Positions 1 to 6,713 of a stretch of DNA of 6,713 nucleotides are shown here, piece after piece. Source of the DNA: JAVVUJ01 sp964461765 (GTDB lineage Bacteria > Bacillota > Clostridia > Peptostreptococcales > Anaerovoracaceae); assembly GCA_964461765.1 (NCBI GenBank), contig CAYWVS010000107.1, positions 1 through 6,713 of the forward strand. Reading direction: 5' to 3'. The translations under genes were made by a program, and so were the position numbers. Each line of letters begins with the position of its first letter. Position 1 is the stretch's first letter. The notes under the pieces were generated by a model. The model had not been told where the DNA came from, ran no database searches, and saw only the letters and a program-made list of their open reading frames with translations.

Positions 1-1204
1 GGGCTTGGTTCGACAAATCTACTTTAGGCTTGATCCCGCATTGGGCTAACCGTTCATCGTTATTAGGAGAAAGCGTAATCTCTTGGTCTGACGAGAAAAC
101 AGGTTTTGTAGTCATGCACAGTCCGCCAACTCGGTATTGGTAAGTCCAGCCGGGTTTCAAATCGTGTATGGTTACTTCGCTTTGGGCATGCGGAATGGTT
201 GTCCATTCATAATTTTGATTTTCACTCTTGGCTCTATATTCTACCGTAAAGTCGTTGTGTTCGGGCTTTTCTCGCCAATTGACCGTCATTTTGCGGTATC
301 CTCCTTTGGCACTCACTTCTGTGGGTGCCGGACAGTTATCACTGACGCTAAACCAACTCACTTCTGAATATCCGTTATTTTCAAATACTCCGATTTCATC
401 AATACCATCCATGGCAATAGCTCGCACTTGCCAACCGTAACGTTTGGCGGGTGAGAGTTGCGGCTCAAGGTGAGTATAGTTCAACGTGGTAGAACGGGTT
501 TGGGTACGGTAAATTTCGTTGCCGTATAAAAAAGCACTTTGCGGAGCTACGCCGTTATCGGGTAATTCTTTCAACACAAATTCATACATCGTACCTGCTA
601 ATCCCTGATGTCGCGGCATCCACTGAAAACGCAGGTACTGTGGATTTCGCAAAGCCACCAGTTCATCTTTGGCAGGAAGGTTTAACTGTGGTGGTGGCTT
701 ACTTTCTAACCATGCCCGACCGATAGAAAAGTTGGAAAGCGGACGACCGGTTTGGTAATCGATTGCCTGTACCCGAAATTCGGTCATGCCGATCGGCAGT
801 TTGCCGTTATTGAGATAACCGTTAATACTAATTTTTTCAGAAGTAAGATAGGGAGATAAGTCAATACTGGTTAATCGGTAGGGAATGCCGCTTTGCAGAG
901 TGATGACAGGATAGTAGAGTTCGTCGCGGTTACGCAGTTGAAAGGCACTGCCGTTTCGGATTTCTATCCGCAGTTTTACCTGTAGCACCGGCTGGGTGTT
1001 ATCGCGGTTGAGCAGCGTAACAATCAACCGGTCGCGGCTGCCGCTGTAATAGTCTGAAAGGTGAAGGCTGTAGGGCGGCACAACCTGTACGCTGACATGG
1101 ACAGGGTAAGATTGCTGCCCAAAAACAACTACTGAAAACAGTAATGGTAAAAGAAGTAGCAGTAACCTGAATTTAAATCTATAAAGACTAAAGTAAAACA
1201 TCAT
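1..1204 (-). CDS. TANFOR-like/FnIII exported giant protein, N-terminal part (3' end outside window)
   Basis: The reading frame is open from an ATG at 1204 to the left edge (401 codons), so the C-terminus is missing. An in-frame TAA at 1229-1231 and the lack of another ATG between fix the start at one of two adjacent Met codons (1204 or 1201). There is no Shine-Dalgarno sequence, which is usual in Bacteroidota. Residues 1-29 form a signal peptide: basic residues R9, K11 and R13, a run of six Leu, and a likely cut after VFG. Residues 30-170 hold the motifs PPYSLHLSDYYSGSRDRL and VTLLNRD, which I recognise from memory as the N-terminus of proteins annotated TANFOR-domain in Bacteroidota. Residues 175-290 and 292-380 look like FnIII units (YLRFQW, YGWQVRA; MTVNW, YQYRVGGLC). 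A CGIKPKVDLSNQ segment follows. Such proteins are usually much longer, so most of it probably lies outside. Its role is unknown; it is likely exported and surface-associated or secreted. It is more GC-rich than the next gene upstream (31/60 at 961-1020 against 19/60 at 2581-2640). Confidence 0.85.
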   Translation of the reverse strand, partial: MMFYFSLYRFKFRLLLLLLPLLFSVVVFGQQSYPVHVSVQVVPPYSLHLSDYYSGSRDRLIVTLLNRDNTQPVLQVKLRIEIRNGSAFQLRNRDELYYPVITLQSGIPYRLTSIDLSPYLTSEKISINGYLNNGKLPIGMTEFRVQAIDYQTGRPLSNFSIGRAWLESKPPPQLNLPAKDELVALRNPQYLRFQWMPRHQGLAGTMYEFVLKELPDNGVAPQSAFLYGNEIYRTQTRSTTLNYTHLEPQLSPAKRYGWQVRAIAMDGIDEIGVFENNGYSEVSWFSVSDNCPAPTEVSAKGGYRKMTVNWREKPEHNDFTVEYRAKSENQNYEWTTIPHAQSEVTIHDLKPGWTYQYRVGGLCMTTKPVFSSDQEITLSPNNDERLAQCGIKPKVDLSNQA

Positions 1205-1252
1205 AAGTAATTTTATTGAGTGATATGTTTAACACAATCGCTCGGATGAACT

Positions 1253-1277
1253 AAAATATAGGTCTATTTGGGGCCAA
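1253..1277 (-). promoter_or_regulatory. Weak Bacteroidota-type promoter candidate for the TANFOR-like gene
   Basis: On the minus strand TATATTTT (1260-1253) resembles the Bacteroidota -7 element TAnnTTTG, with the last base off. It lies about 48 bases ahead of the ATG. A TTG (1277-1275) precedes it with a 14-base gap, shorter than the usual -33/-7 spacing. The TTG falls inside the palindrome of repeat copy 1, so a protein bound there or the hairpin itself would interfere with initiation. The match is poor and the call rests mainly on position. Confidence 0.2.
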
Positions 1278-1305
1278 CCGATACCGGTTGAGTTAAAATA
1301 GACCT
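1260..1305. other. Long nested palindrome at the gene-proximal end of the repeat array
   Basis: The array edge nearest the TANFOR-like gene has a longer outer stem than the other copies. AGGTCTATTT (1260-1269) pairs with AAATAGACCT (1296-1305) over 10 bases, and the inner CAACCG/CGGTTG stem closes on an ATAC loop. In copies 2 and 3 the bases before CTATTT are those of the preceding copy's end, so the outer stem is only 6 bases. On the minus strand the hairpin is followed by TATATTTTAG, which is AT-rich but not a clean T-run. It could act as a terminator or attenuator of read-through from upstream, or as an operator. Confidence 0.6.
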
Positions 1306-1389
1306 CTATTTGGGGCCAACCGATACCGGTTGAGTTAAAATAGACCTCTATTTGGGGCCAACCGATACCGGTTGAGTTAAAATAGACCT
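1264..1389. repeat. Three perfect tandem copies of a 42-bp unit
   Basis: Copies lie at 1264-1305, 1306-1347 and 1348-1389 and are identical base for base. Each starts with CTATTTGGGGCC and ends with TTAAAATAGACCT. A fourth copy begins (CTATTT, 1390-1395) and then breaks off. The bases before copy 1 (1252-1263) resemble a diverged end of the unit, with three differences. Each unit contains the inverted repeat CAACCG-ATAC-CGGTTG (1275-1290, 1317-1332, 1359-1374), enclosed by CTATTT and AAATAG arms. A 42-bp period is close to four helical turns, so the palindromes would face the same side of the DNA. Exact identity points to recent expansion or ongoing homogenisation. Function unknown: protein-binding sites, RNA hairpins, or simply a mutable repeat. 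Confidence 0.95.
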
Positions 1390-1479
1390 CTATTTCCTAA
1401 TTATTATTTCTGCACATATTCCACCAAACGAGGCTATTTTTTGCAGTGATCGCAATCCTCCGGATTAAATTTCAATACA

Positions 1480-1494
1480 CCCAATTCCATTGGG
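1480..1494. terminator. Small hairpin, possible weak terminator after the FnIII gene
   Basis: CCCAAT (1480-1485) and ATTGGG (1489-1494) form a 6-base stem with a 3-base loop, about 85 bases beyond the stop codon of the FnIII gene. On the minus strand the following bases are TGTATTGAAATTT, which is AT-rich without a T-run, so intrinsic termination would be weak. Confidence 0.2.
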
Positions 1495-1579
1495 GGTTAT
1501 TACAATTGAACTTTTCGAACTCTAAAACTGTAAACCATTTTGAATAACACCTAAAAAAATAACCAATTCATCATTCATT

Positions 1580-3634
1580 TTACAGCGTAAGCGTTTTTGT
1601 TATGGTTATTGGGGTGCTGTTTTTCGTTTTTACTACTAACATATAATGATAGACTTTATTTGGAATGATATTGCTGTCTTCTATTTCTCCTTTGTTGCTC
1701 GGGTTATCTCTAAACAATTCAAATTCTCCTGCTTCATTTTTCTTGAATATCTGCAGACTTACAAGGTCTTGTGCAGGATAGTTCCAGAGCAATTTGACAC
1801 TATTCTTCAATGCCGTTGCACTAAACTCAACCTTGTTTTTATTTCGGTCAGATTTATTAATTCCTGTTACTTTATAGATTGGAGACGCATCTGAAAGTAA
1901 GCCACCTTGGGTTCTTGCGTTGACTTGATAAATATACGTTTGATTATTTTCTATCATACTATCTTCATACGAAACTATCTGACTCCCATTAATGGTTACT
2001 AAAAGTTCAAAGCCTTTTTCTTCATCAGATTTGCGATATATATTGTAACCGGCAATACTGCGTTCTCCTCCGCTGACCCAATGAATCGTATTTTTACCAT
2101 TTTCCACATTGATTTTCTCAATAAATGGCGGTGTGGGAGGAATTACTTCGGGCTTCTTCACTTCCACTACAGTACTTAAATCAGACTGATTATATCGTTG
2201 GTCTAAAGCGGTTACGGCATAATATACTTTTCCATTGAGACTTTTCAACTCAATACTGTCAACAAAGGCAGTTTCTTTTATGGCAATATCATTAAGCGGA
2301 ATAAGTTCTTCGCCCTCTGTGTGTCCTTTATAAATTCTGTATCCATAAATATCTTTCTCTATATTGGCTTTCCAAGACAGTTTGACACTTCCGGTTGTAT
2401 CTGCAACGGCTGTTAAACCTGTAGGAACTGCCGGCGGCATAGTATCCACTGCTTGTACTAAGGCTGAGAAAGAACGTAGTTTTTTTCCTGTAATACTCAG
2501 GGCTGTTATCACAAAATAATTGGTGGGTGGAATATCAGGTACTGTAATTTTCCGTTCAGTTTTCCTTATATTTTTTATTAAGTCAGTATAATTTTTATCA
2601 TCTTCAGAACGCTCCAAGATGAAGTATTGAATCTGTTGTTGATAAATCGTGTCAAAAGCCCATTCAATGACCGCACTGCCATCGTTATTGGGTTTGGCTG
2701 TAGTAACAAAAGGGGAAACCTTTAATTCGGCAACACCCATTCCCGATATTGTATCACTGTATTGGCCTTTAGTTCCGAAGGGGGTTATTCCTGTTAACCT
2801 ATAATAGTATGTAATATTATTTTGGATTGAATCAATATAGACTAATTGACCACTTTTTGAGGTCGACTCCATCTGTGTAATGGGCGTTTCAGAGAGGGGG
2901 CGAAAGTGGATATTGTCTGTCGAACGTTCAAGAATGTAAGCGTTATATAGTTTTGCCAGTATCCGATAATTCCAACTTATCAATACATTACGGTCTGTAA
3001 AATTACCACGAAATTCTAAAGGTTTGGAAAATCTCTCTTTACGTTGCATATCTACAAACAAACTGCCAGATAGAATGTTCATCTTTTCCGGTGGAACCAA
3101 AGGAATAACTTTATATAAATATTTCTCATTCTTTTTTGCTGATGTATCTTGAAATCCCCACCCGGCTACTACAGCCGCAGGAAAACATAAATCTGCTGCA
3201 TAGAGAGAGATGGCATAACGTTGCTGCAACTCTTCGCTCAAGGCAATAATGGTTGCCACATCATATCCTCCTCCCGACACTTCAAAACTTTCACCGAAAA
3301 TGGCTTGTGCTATAATCGCTCCGTAAGAATATTGCTCTGCTATTTGTTTAAAACTTTCTGTAGTGTCAGGTTTTAAACATGTCGAAAGTACCACCTCTTC
3401 CGGCACATCACATACTTTTTCCTCTTTCACAATGGTTAGCCTTTCTAATCTTACTCCGTATTGATTGAGTAACTGCCATGCCGCTGCACTATTGGAAGCC
3501 CACCTTAATAAGACTTTATCCTCTTGTACTTCATGTCTCATGAGCAGGGTATACTCTTGCTGTTCTTGCCCGTAAGTATATAAAGAGTAAGTAAAACAGG
3601 TCAAGAGATATAATAGTTTTTTTGTCTTTAGCAT
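1580..3634 (-). CDS. Exported multi-domain fibronectin type III protein, 684 residues
   Basis: This is a complete gene. An in-frame TGA at 3647-3649 and no other in-frame ATG before residue 32 make the start at 3634 secure. It begins 8 bases after the stop of the upstream giant gene, without a Shine-Dalgarno sequence, so the two are probably co-transcribed. Residues 1-22 are a signal peptide cut near YTYG/QEQ. The Cys at 13 has a poor lipobox, so a lipoprotein is unlikely. Six FnIII-like units are marked by a strand-B Trp at 45, 221, 325, 421, 519 and 617, and by later strands such as YLYKV, YYYRL, YFVITA, YYAVTA, YIYQVNA and YHYMLVV. Units 2-6 repeat every 96-104 residues. Unit 1 carries about 80 extra residues (roughly 65-165), largely helical, with C75, C86 and C150. 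The protein ends on an FnIII strand (TITKTLTL), with no visible type IX secretion C-terminal domain. From memory it resembles FnIII proteins encoded beside TANFOR-type giants in Bacteroidota. Likely a periplasmic or surface adhesion or scaffold protein; binding partner unknown. Confidence 0.93.
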   Translation of the reverse strand: MLKTKKLLYLLTCFTYSLYTYGQEQQEYTLLMRHEVQEDKVLLRWASNSAAAWQLLNQYGVRLERLTIVKEEKVCDVPEEVVLSTCLKPDTTESFKQIAEQYSYGAIIAQAIFGESFEVSGGGYDVATIIALSEELQQRYAISLYAADLCFPAAVVAGWGFQDTSAKKNEKYLYKVIPLVPPEKMNILSGSLFVDMQRKERFSKPLEFRGNFTDRNVLISWNYRILAKLYNAYILERSTDNIHFRPLSETPITQMESTSKSGQLVYIDSIQNNITYYYRLTGITPFGTKGQYSDTISGMGVAELKVSPFVTTAKPNNDGSAVIEWAFDTIYQQQIQYFILERSEDDKNYTDLIKNIRKTERKITVPDIPPTNYFVITALSITGKKLRSFSALVQAVDTMPPAVPTGLTAVADTTGSVKLSWKANIEKDIYGYRIYKGHTEGEELIPLNDIAIKETAFVDSIELKSLNGKVYYAVTALDQRYNQSDLSTVVEVKKPEVIPPTPPFIEKINVENGKNTIHWVSGGERSIAGYNIYRKSDEEKGFELLVTINGSQIVSYEDSMIENNQTYIYQVNARTQGGLLSDASPIYKVTGINKSDRNKNKVEFSATALKNSVKLLWNYPAQDLVSLQIFKKNEAGEFELFRDNPSNKGEIEDSNIIPNKVYHYMLVVKTKNSTPITITKTLTL

Positions 3635-3642
3635 GGTGATTA

Positions 3643-6600
3643 TTATTCATTGAAAAGTAAAAAGTTGTTGAAATAAAAATCGTGAGAAGATGTTACCAGG
3701 CCATTGGGTAAAGTATATTTTAAAACTGTTTTATACTTTCCTTTTTTGATGAATGGTAAGTGAATGGTTGTAAAACGTTGATAAATCGCCGTATTGACCA
3801 TTGACCTATTGTTAACTACTTGTGATTGCAAATCTCTAAAATCCTGTTCTACGACAATGCTTGATTCATAAGAGAATGGGAAATAGAATGTTTTTGAATG
3901 CTGATTACTGTTTAACATGTCTAAATAAGGTTCATAAACAAATACCGACCGTGTCGGTGGAACTCCGATAAAGGTTTCATCTCTGTTTTGAAGATGTATT
4001 CCACCAAACGGATAATCTTTGTAAACTATAGGGTTGATAATATCTGTAAAGAATGGTTCTTGCAATTCAGCCAATGGCTGAATGAGTGCTTTTCCGTTAC
4101 TTTTTTCAACACCTGCTACTTCGGCATAATCAAAAGGTTCGTCAGCCTGCACTTTGTATAAAAACCGGAAAGAGATTGCGGCATCTTCGGCAATACCTTT
4201 TCCTTCTGTATTTATCGCTCCTATTTTCTTTTTAAAGGTTGTATATTTACTGGTGCCAAAACCAAAGTCAAGAATACTTTTTTGAATGGTTTGATTCACT
4301 CCCGAAGTTGCGACTTTATTCACCATATTCAGGGAGCCGTCAGATGTTTCTAAAATTTGCTTGTTCGTTTGTGTCATCTCTCTATTTTCTTCCGGATTGG
4401 GAGTATAAGACAAAGTTAACGTGTATTTTTCTCCTGTTTTCAAATCGGGAATTGGATATTCCAAACGATTTTCCTCTTCATTGTAGTGAAAAGTGGTTGA
4501 AAACGTCTGGTTTCCATTTCCGTTAAACGTAAGTTTATAATCAAAACCTTTCTCAAAAAGATATTTCTGTCCGAATTGTAATTGAACATTTCCTTGATTG
4601 TATTCTTTGGTTAAGAAATATTGTTGGTCAATGACAGGGTAGGAATAGATAATATTTTCCAAAGGAATGTTTTCAGGAGCATTGCCTGTAGTAAAACTAC
4701 ATTCTCTTTTTTCTATTGCTTGCTGTCCGCTCGAAAATACAGTCTTCCAAGTACCGTTTTCTAATTTATCGAAACTTACTTGTACTTCTGATTTTAAGAT
4801 GGAATTTGGGGGTAATATTTCTTTGGCTTGAAACGTTACTGCATCTTTATTCTGATTCCATTTTAAATTTCCATGAATATTTTCACCTTTATCTGTGGTT
4901 AGCGTAAATGATTTAAGTTGCAGTCTGAATGTATTTTTACCCGTTTCATCTTCCGCTTCAAAGGCTTTACCAATGACTGTATTAAATGTTGCTTGCGGCA
5001 TGGTGAATACGCTGATACCGGACTCTTCATTACCCGGCGAAAAGTCATTAATCATTGCCATTTCTAATGGCGAACTTCCGGGCATTACCGGCTCACATTC
5101 ATCCCCGATAGACAATTTGAAACGCATACTTCCGCTAATCAATCCCAATACATTGACCTGTACTCCCAGGTATCCTTTAAACGAACTTGGATTGGGTAAC
5201 ATTGCCTGCATTAAAGCTGCGGCTCCCCCTTTAATAATCGGAAACTTTGTTTTAAGAAACCACAGGTTGACTTTTACTCCCAACTCTCCTTGTAAGTAAG
5301 TGTAGGCTTGCCCTTGTGCAAACCAGCCGTTAAGTCCTATACTTCCACTTCTTCCTTTACATTCTAAATATCCGTAATCCTTCATCATCATATCAAATCC
5401 TAATCCGGCCATAAAATTGGCATACAGCATCAAAAAAGTTAAGTCTCCGGTTTTTACTTGAAAGTCGGAACCAATCGCAAATCCTTTGGCGGAACTCAGC
5501 GCATCTATATTTCGTCCTAAAGTCAGTTTAGACAGGTCTTCATTTAAAATATCCGCAACTTCTTTGGGAGGTGGAGGCATTGCCGGAATACGTGAACCTG
5601 CCATAAGATAACTACCACTGCGAATATTGAGAATGTTTCCCAAATTTAATTTAATCCCCAACCGATTATCCGGACTTCCCAAATGGATATACCATTCCGA
5701 AGGTTCAATGTGTAGAACTCCCCAACCGGCTTTACCACCTTGTCCCACTCCTTGAATAAAACCACCGGGGCTGTTAATCTGTAATTCAGTTTGAGCATGT
5801 AAAGAGTGATTTTTAAAATCATATTGAATACCGATGCTGCCCATAATCCCAAATTTAATCTCCTTCGGAAGTGGAGATACTATTTCTGCCGCTTTATTGG
5901 GTTCAAACTGTTTTAGTTTCTGAAGTGTAGAAAAATTTGAAGCATATTGCTGTTCTTTTTCTAAAATGGCATTATACTTATCTGATAATCCGTCGAAGTT
6001 GATTTTCCCTCCTGTAAATTCGGCATAGCCATAAAATCCAATATAATTTAGTCCTCCTTTACTTGAAAAAGCAATATCAAAACAGGCTTCTCCTTTGGCA
6101 ATTCCCTTAACATCAAACAGTACTGCTGCTTTTAAACCTAATGATGTATTTTTGTCAGGAATATAAGTGGTAGAAGAAAACGATCCCTCACTTTGAGTAC
6201 GGGCACCTGTGCCTATCATTTTCTGTGCCACCGCACCAGAAAATCCTTTAATGGATAAAGGCCCGACGACAGGAATACCAACAGGAAGAACAACCCCTCC
6301 TTCCACAAACCAATATCTATAATCCTCAACTTTACCAAAACAACCTTTCATGTTAACCTCTAACTCATATGGTTTATTCAATTTCACCTTCACATCGCCA
6401 AAAAATCCATCACCATATACCGGATCTTTTCTATTCCAGCCAATAGTACCTTTGAGGCGTAGAATTTCGGCAATAGTGGCATCAATGGTTATTTTATCTA
6501 ATTGAACACTTTCAAATTTCCAATACTTACGTCCTGACTTTTCAACAATGGAAGCCGTAAAAGATAGATTTGTTGATCCTTGGAAAAGATTTTCTCCTAA

Positions 6601-6713
6601 CGTTACCACAACACCAGAAGATAATTGAACTTGTTTTCCCGTACTTTTAAAAGATATATTTTCTAGTGAAATAGGAAATGCGCCTAAAGATACTTTTCCC
6701 TGGTAACCAAAAT
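3643..6713 (-). CDS. Giant beta-rich surface/secreted protein, C-terminal 1022 residues (5' end outside window)
   Basis: The frame is open to the right edge, so the true start lies beyond 6713. The GTG at 6609 is only an internal Val codon: 34 further in-frame residues precede it, beginning FGYQGKVSLG. In visible-fragment numbering, residues 1-540 are Gly- and aromatic-rich with many short alternating beta strands (GFYGYAEFTGGKINF, WYIHLGSPDNRLGIKL, GWFAQGQAYTYLQGELGVKV). They are broken by a helical stretch (about 244-284) and a proline linker with helix (IPAMPPPPKEVADIL, about 375-390). Residues 569-676 look like an SbsA-type Ig-like domain: SVFTMPQATFN, a central NLKWNQNKD strand, ILPP, and a closing CSFTTG. 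Residues 677-1022 are again beta-rich (SYPVIDQQYF, FGFGTSKYTTFKKKI) and end in HDFYFNNFLLFNE, with no recognisable type IX sorting domain. No catalytic motif was seen. I infer a large cell-surface or secreted structural protein, perhaps the C-terminal part of a TANFOR-type giant like the gene at 1-1204. It heads an apparent operon with the FnIII gene 8 bases downstream. Confidence 0.92.
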   Translation of the reverse strand, partial: FGYQGKVSLGAFPISLENISFKSTGKQVQLSSGVVVTLGENLFQGSTNLSFTASIVEKSGRKYWKFESVQLDKITIDATIAEILRLKGTIGWNRKDPVYGDGFFGDVKVKLNKPYELEVNMKGCFGKVEDYRYWFVEGGVVLPVGIPVVGPLSIKGFSGAVAQKMIGTGARTQSEGSFSSTTYIPDKNTSLGLKAAVLFDVKGIAKGEACFDIAFSSKGGLNYIGFYGYAEFTGGKINFDGLSDKYNAILEKEQQYASNFSTLQKLKQFEPNKAAEIVSPLPKEIKFGIMGSIGIQYDFKNHSLHAQTELQINSPGGFIQGVGQGGKAGWGVLHIEPSEWYIHLGSPDNRLGIKLNLGNILNIRSGSYLMAGSRIPAMPPPPKEVADILNEDLSKLTLGRNIDALSSAKGFAIGSDFQVKTGDLTFLMLYANFMAGLGFDMMMKDYGYLECKGRSGSIGLNGWFAQGQAYTYLQGELGVKVNLWFLKTKFPIIKGGAAALMQAMLPNPSSFKGYLGVQVNVLGLISGSMRFKLSIGDECEPVMPGSSPLEMAMINDFSPGNEESGISVFTMPQATFNTVIGKAFEAEDETGKNTFRLQLKSFTLTTDKGENIHGNLKWNQNKDAVTFQAKEILPPNSILKSEVQVSFDKLENGTWKTVFSSGQQAIEKRECSFTTGNAPENIPLENIIYSYPVIDQQYFLTKEYNQGNVQLQFGQKYLFEKGFDYKLTFNGNGNQTFSTTFHYNEEENRLEYPIPDLKTGEKYTLTLSYTPNPEENREMTQTNKQILETSDGSLNMVNKVATSGVNQTIQKSILDFGFGTSKYTTFKKKIGAINTEGKGIAEDAAISFRFLYKVQADEPFDYAEVAGVEKSNGKALIQPLAELQEPFFTDIINPIVYKDYPFGGIHLQNRDETFIGVPPTRSVFVYEPYLDMLNSNQHSKTFYFPFSYESSIVVEQDFRDLQSQVVNNRSMVNTAIYQRFTTIHLPFIKKGKYKTVLKYTLPNGLVTSSHDFYFNNFLLFNE

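Larger units (their letters stand above)
1205..1579. other. 375-base intergenic spacer with tandem repeats
   Basis: This spacer separates the end of the FnIII gene from the start of the TANFOR-like gene. It holds a 42-bp tandem repeat array (1264-1389 plus partial flanks), a weak promoter-like element next to it, and a small hairpin at 1480-1494. The rest (about 1400-1479 and 1498-1579) is AT-rich with stops in the minus-strand frames I read, and I see no convincing gene. The only short minus-strand frames are 18 codons each. The length contrasts with the 8-base spacing of the two upstream genes and suggests that the TANFOR-like gene has its own transcription or attenuation control. Confidence 0.8.

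Noticed and set aside
137..440. Two overlapping plus-strand open frames of 70-76 codons
   Set aside because: They are antisense to the FnIII units of the TANFOR-like gene, which runs off the left edge and explains the region fully.
1252..1395. CRISPR array
   Set aside because: The 42-bp units are directly adjacent, with no unique spacers between them and no cas gene in the window.
1434..1490. Minus-strand 18-residue frame MELGVLKFNPEDCDHCKK with a CDHC motif
   Set aside because: It is very short, has no Shine-Dalgarno sequence, and its ATG overlaps the small hairpin. The motif alone is not evidence of a gene; it could equally be a scrap of an eroded gene.
1522..1578. Minus-strand 18-residue frame just after the FnIII gene stop
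   Set aside because: It starts with MNDELVIF and ends after 18 codons in AT-rich DNA, with no recognisable feature. Chance is the best explanation.
1553..1610. Inverted repeat AATAACCA/TGGTTATT followed by a T-run at the end of the FnIII gene
   Set aside because: The loop is about 37 bases, the stem is mostly A-T and one arm lies inside the coding sequence, so a functional intrinsic terminator is unlikely.
4895..5299. Plus-strand 134-codon open frame
   Set aside because: It lies entirely opposite the giant gene, whose protein shows coherent domain structure across this stretch. The plus-strand translation has no recognisable domain.

Overview
The window looks like chromosomal DNA of a Bacteroidota (Cytophaga/Flavobacteria/Chitinophaga-type) bacterium. 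The evidence is moderately AT-rich DNA, start codons without a Shine-Dalgarno sequence, and very long secreted proteins built of beta-strand, Ig-like and fibronectin type III (FnIII) modules. All genes lie on the minus strand, so the region reads from high to low coordinates. No RNA gene, transposase, CRISPR array or tRNA was seen.

Layout in transcription order. (A) 6713 to 3643 is the 3' part of a giant gene that enters from outside the window. 1022 residues are visible: a long glycine- and aromatic-rich beta-strand region, a proline linker, an SbsA-like Ig domain and a beta-rich C-terminus. (B) Only 8 bases later, 3634 to 1580 is a complete 684-residue exported protein made of six FnIII-type units, the first carrying an insertion of about 80 residues. 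(C) A gap of 375 bases follows, holding three perfect tandem copies of a 42-bp unit, each with a nested palindrome. (D) From 1204 to the left edge runs the 5' part of another exported gene. It has a signal peptide, an N-terminal block resembling the TANFOR domain of Bacteroidota surface proteins, and two FnIII-type units.

How they may work together (inference): A and B look like one operon for large cell-surface or secreted proteins. D starts a second unit of apparently the same type, after a repeat-bearing spacer. A may be the C-terminal part of a TANFOR-type giant like D, in which case the window cuts a tandem array of giant, FnIII partner, giant. No enzymatic domain is visible. D is more GC-rich than B in spot counts, so the two need not share a history.

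The main points for a second look are the palindromic 42-bp array just ahead of gene D, the helical insertion in the first FnIII unit of gene B, and the possible alternating giant/FnIII arrangement.
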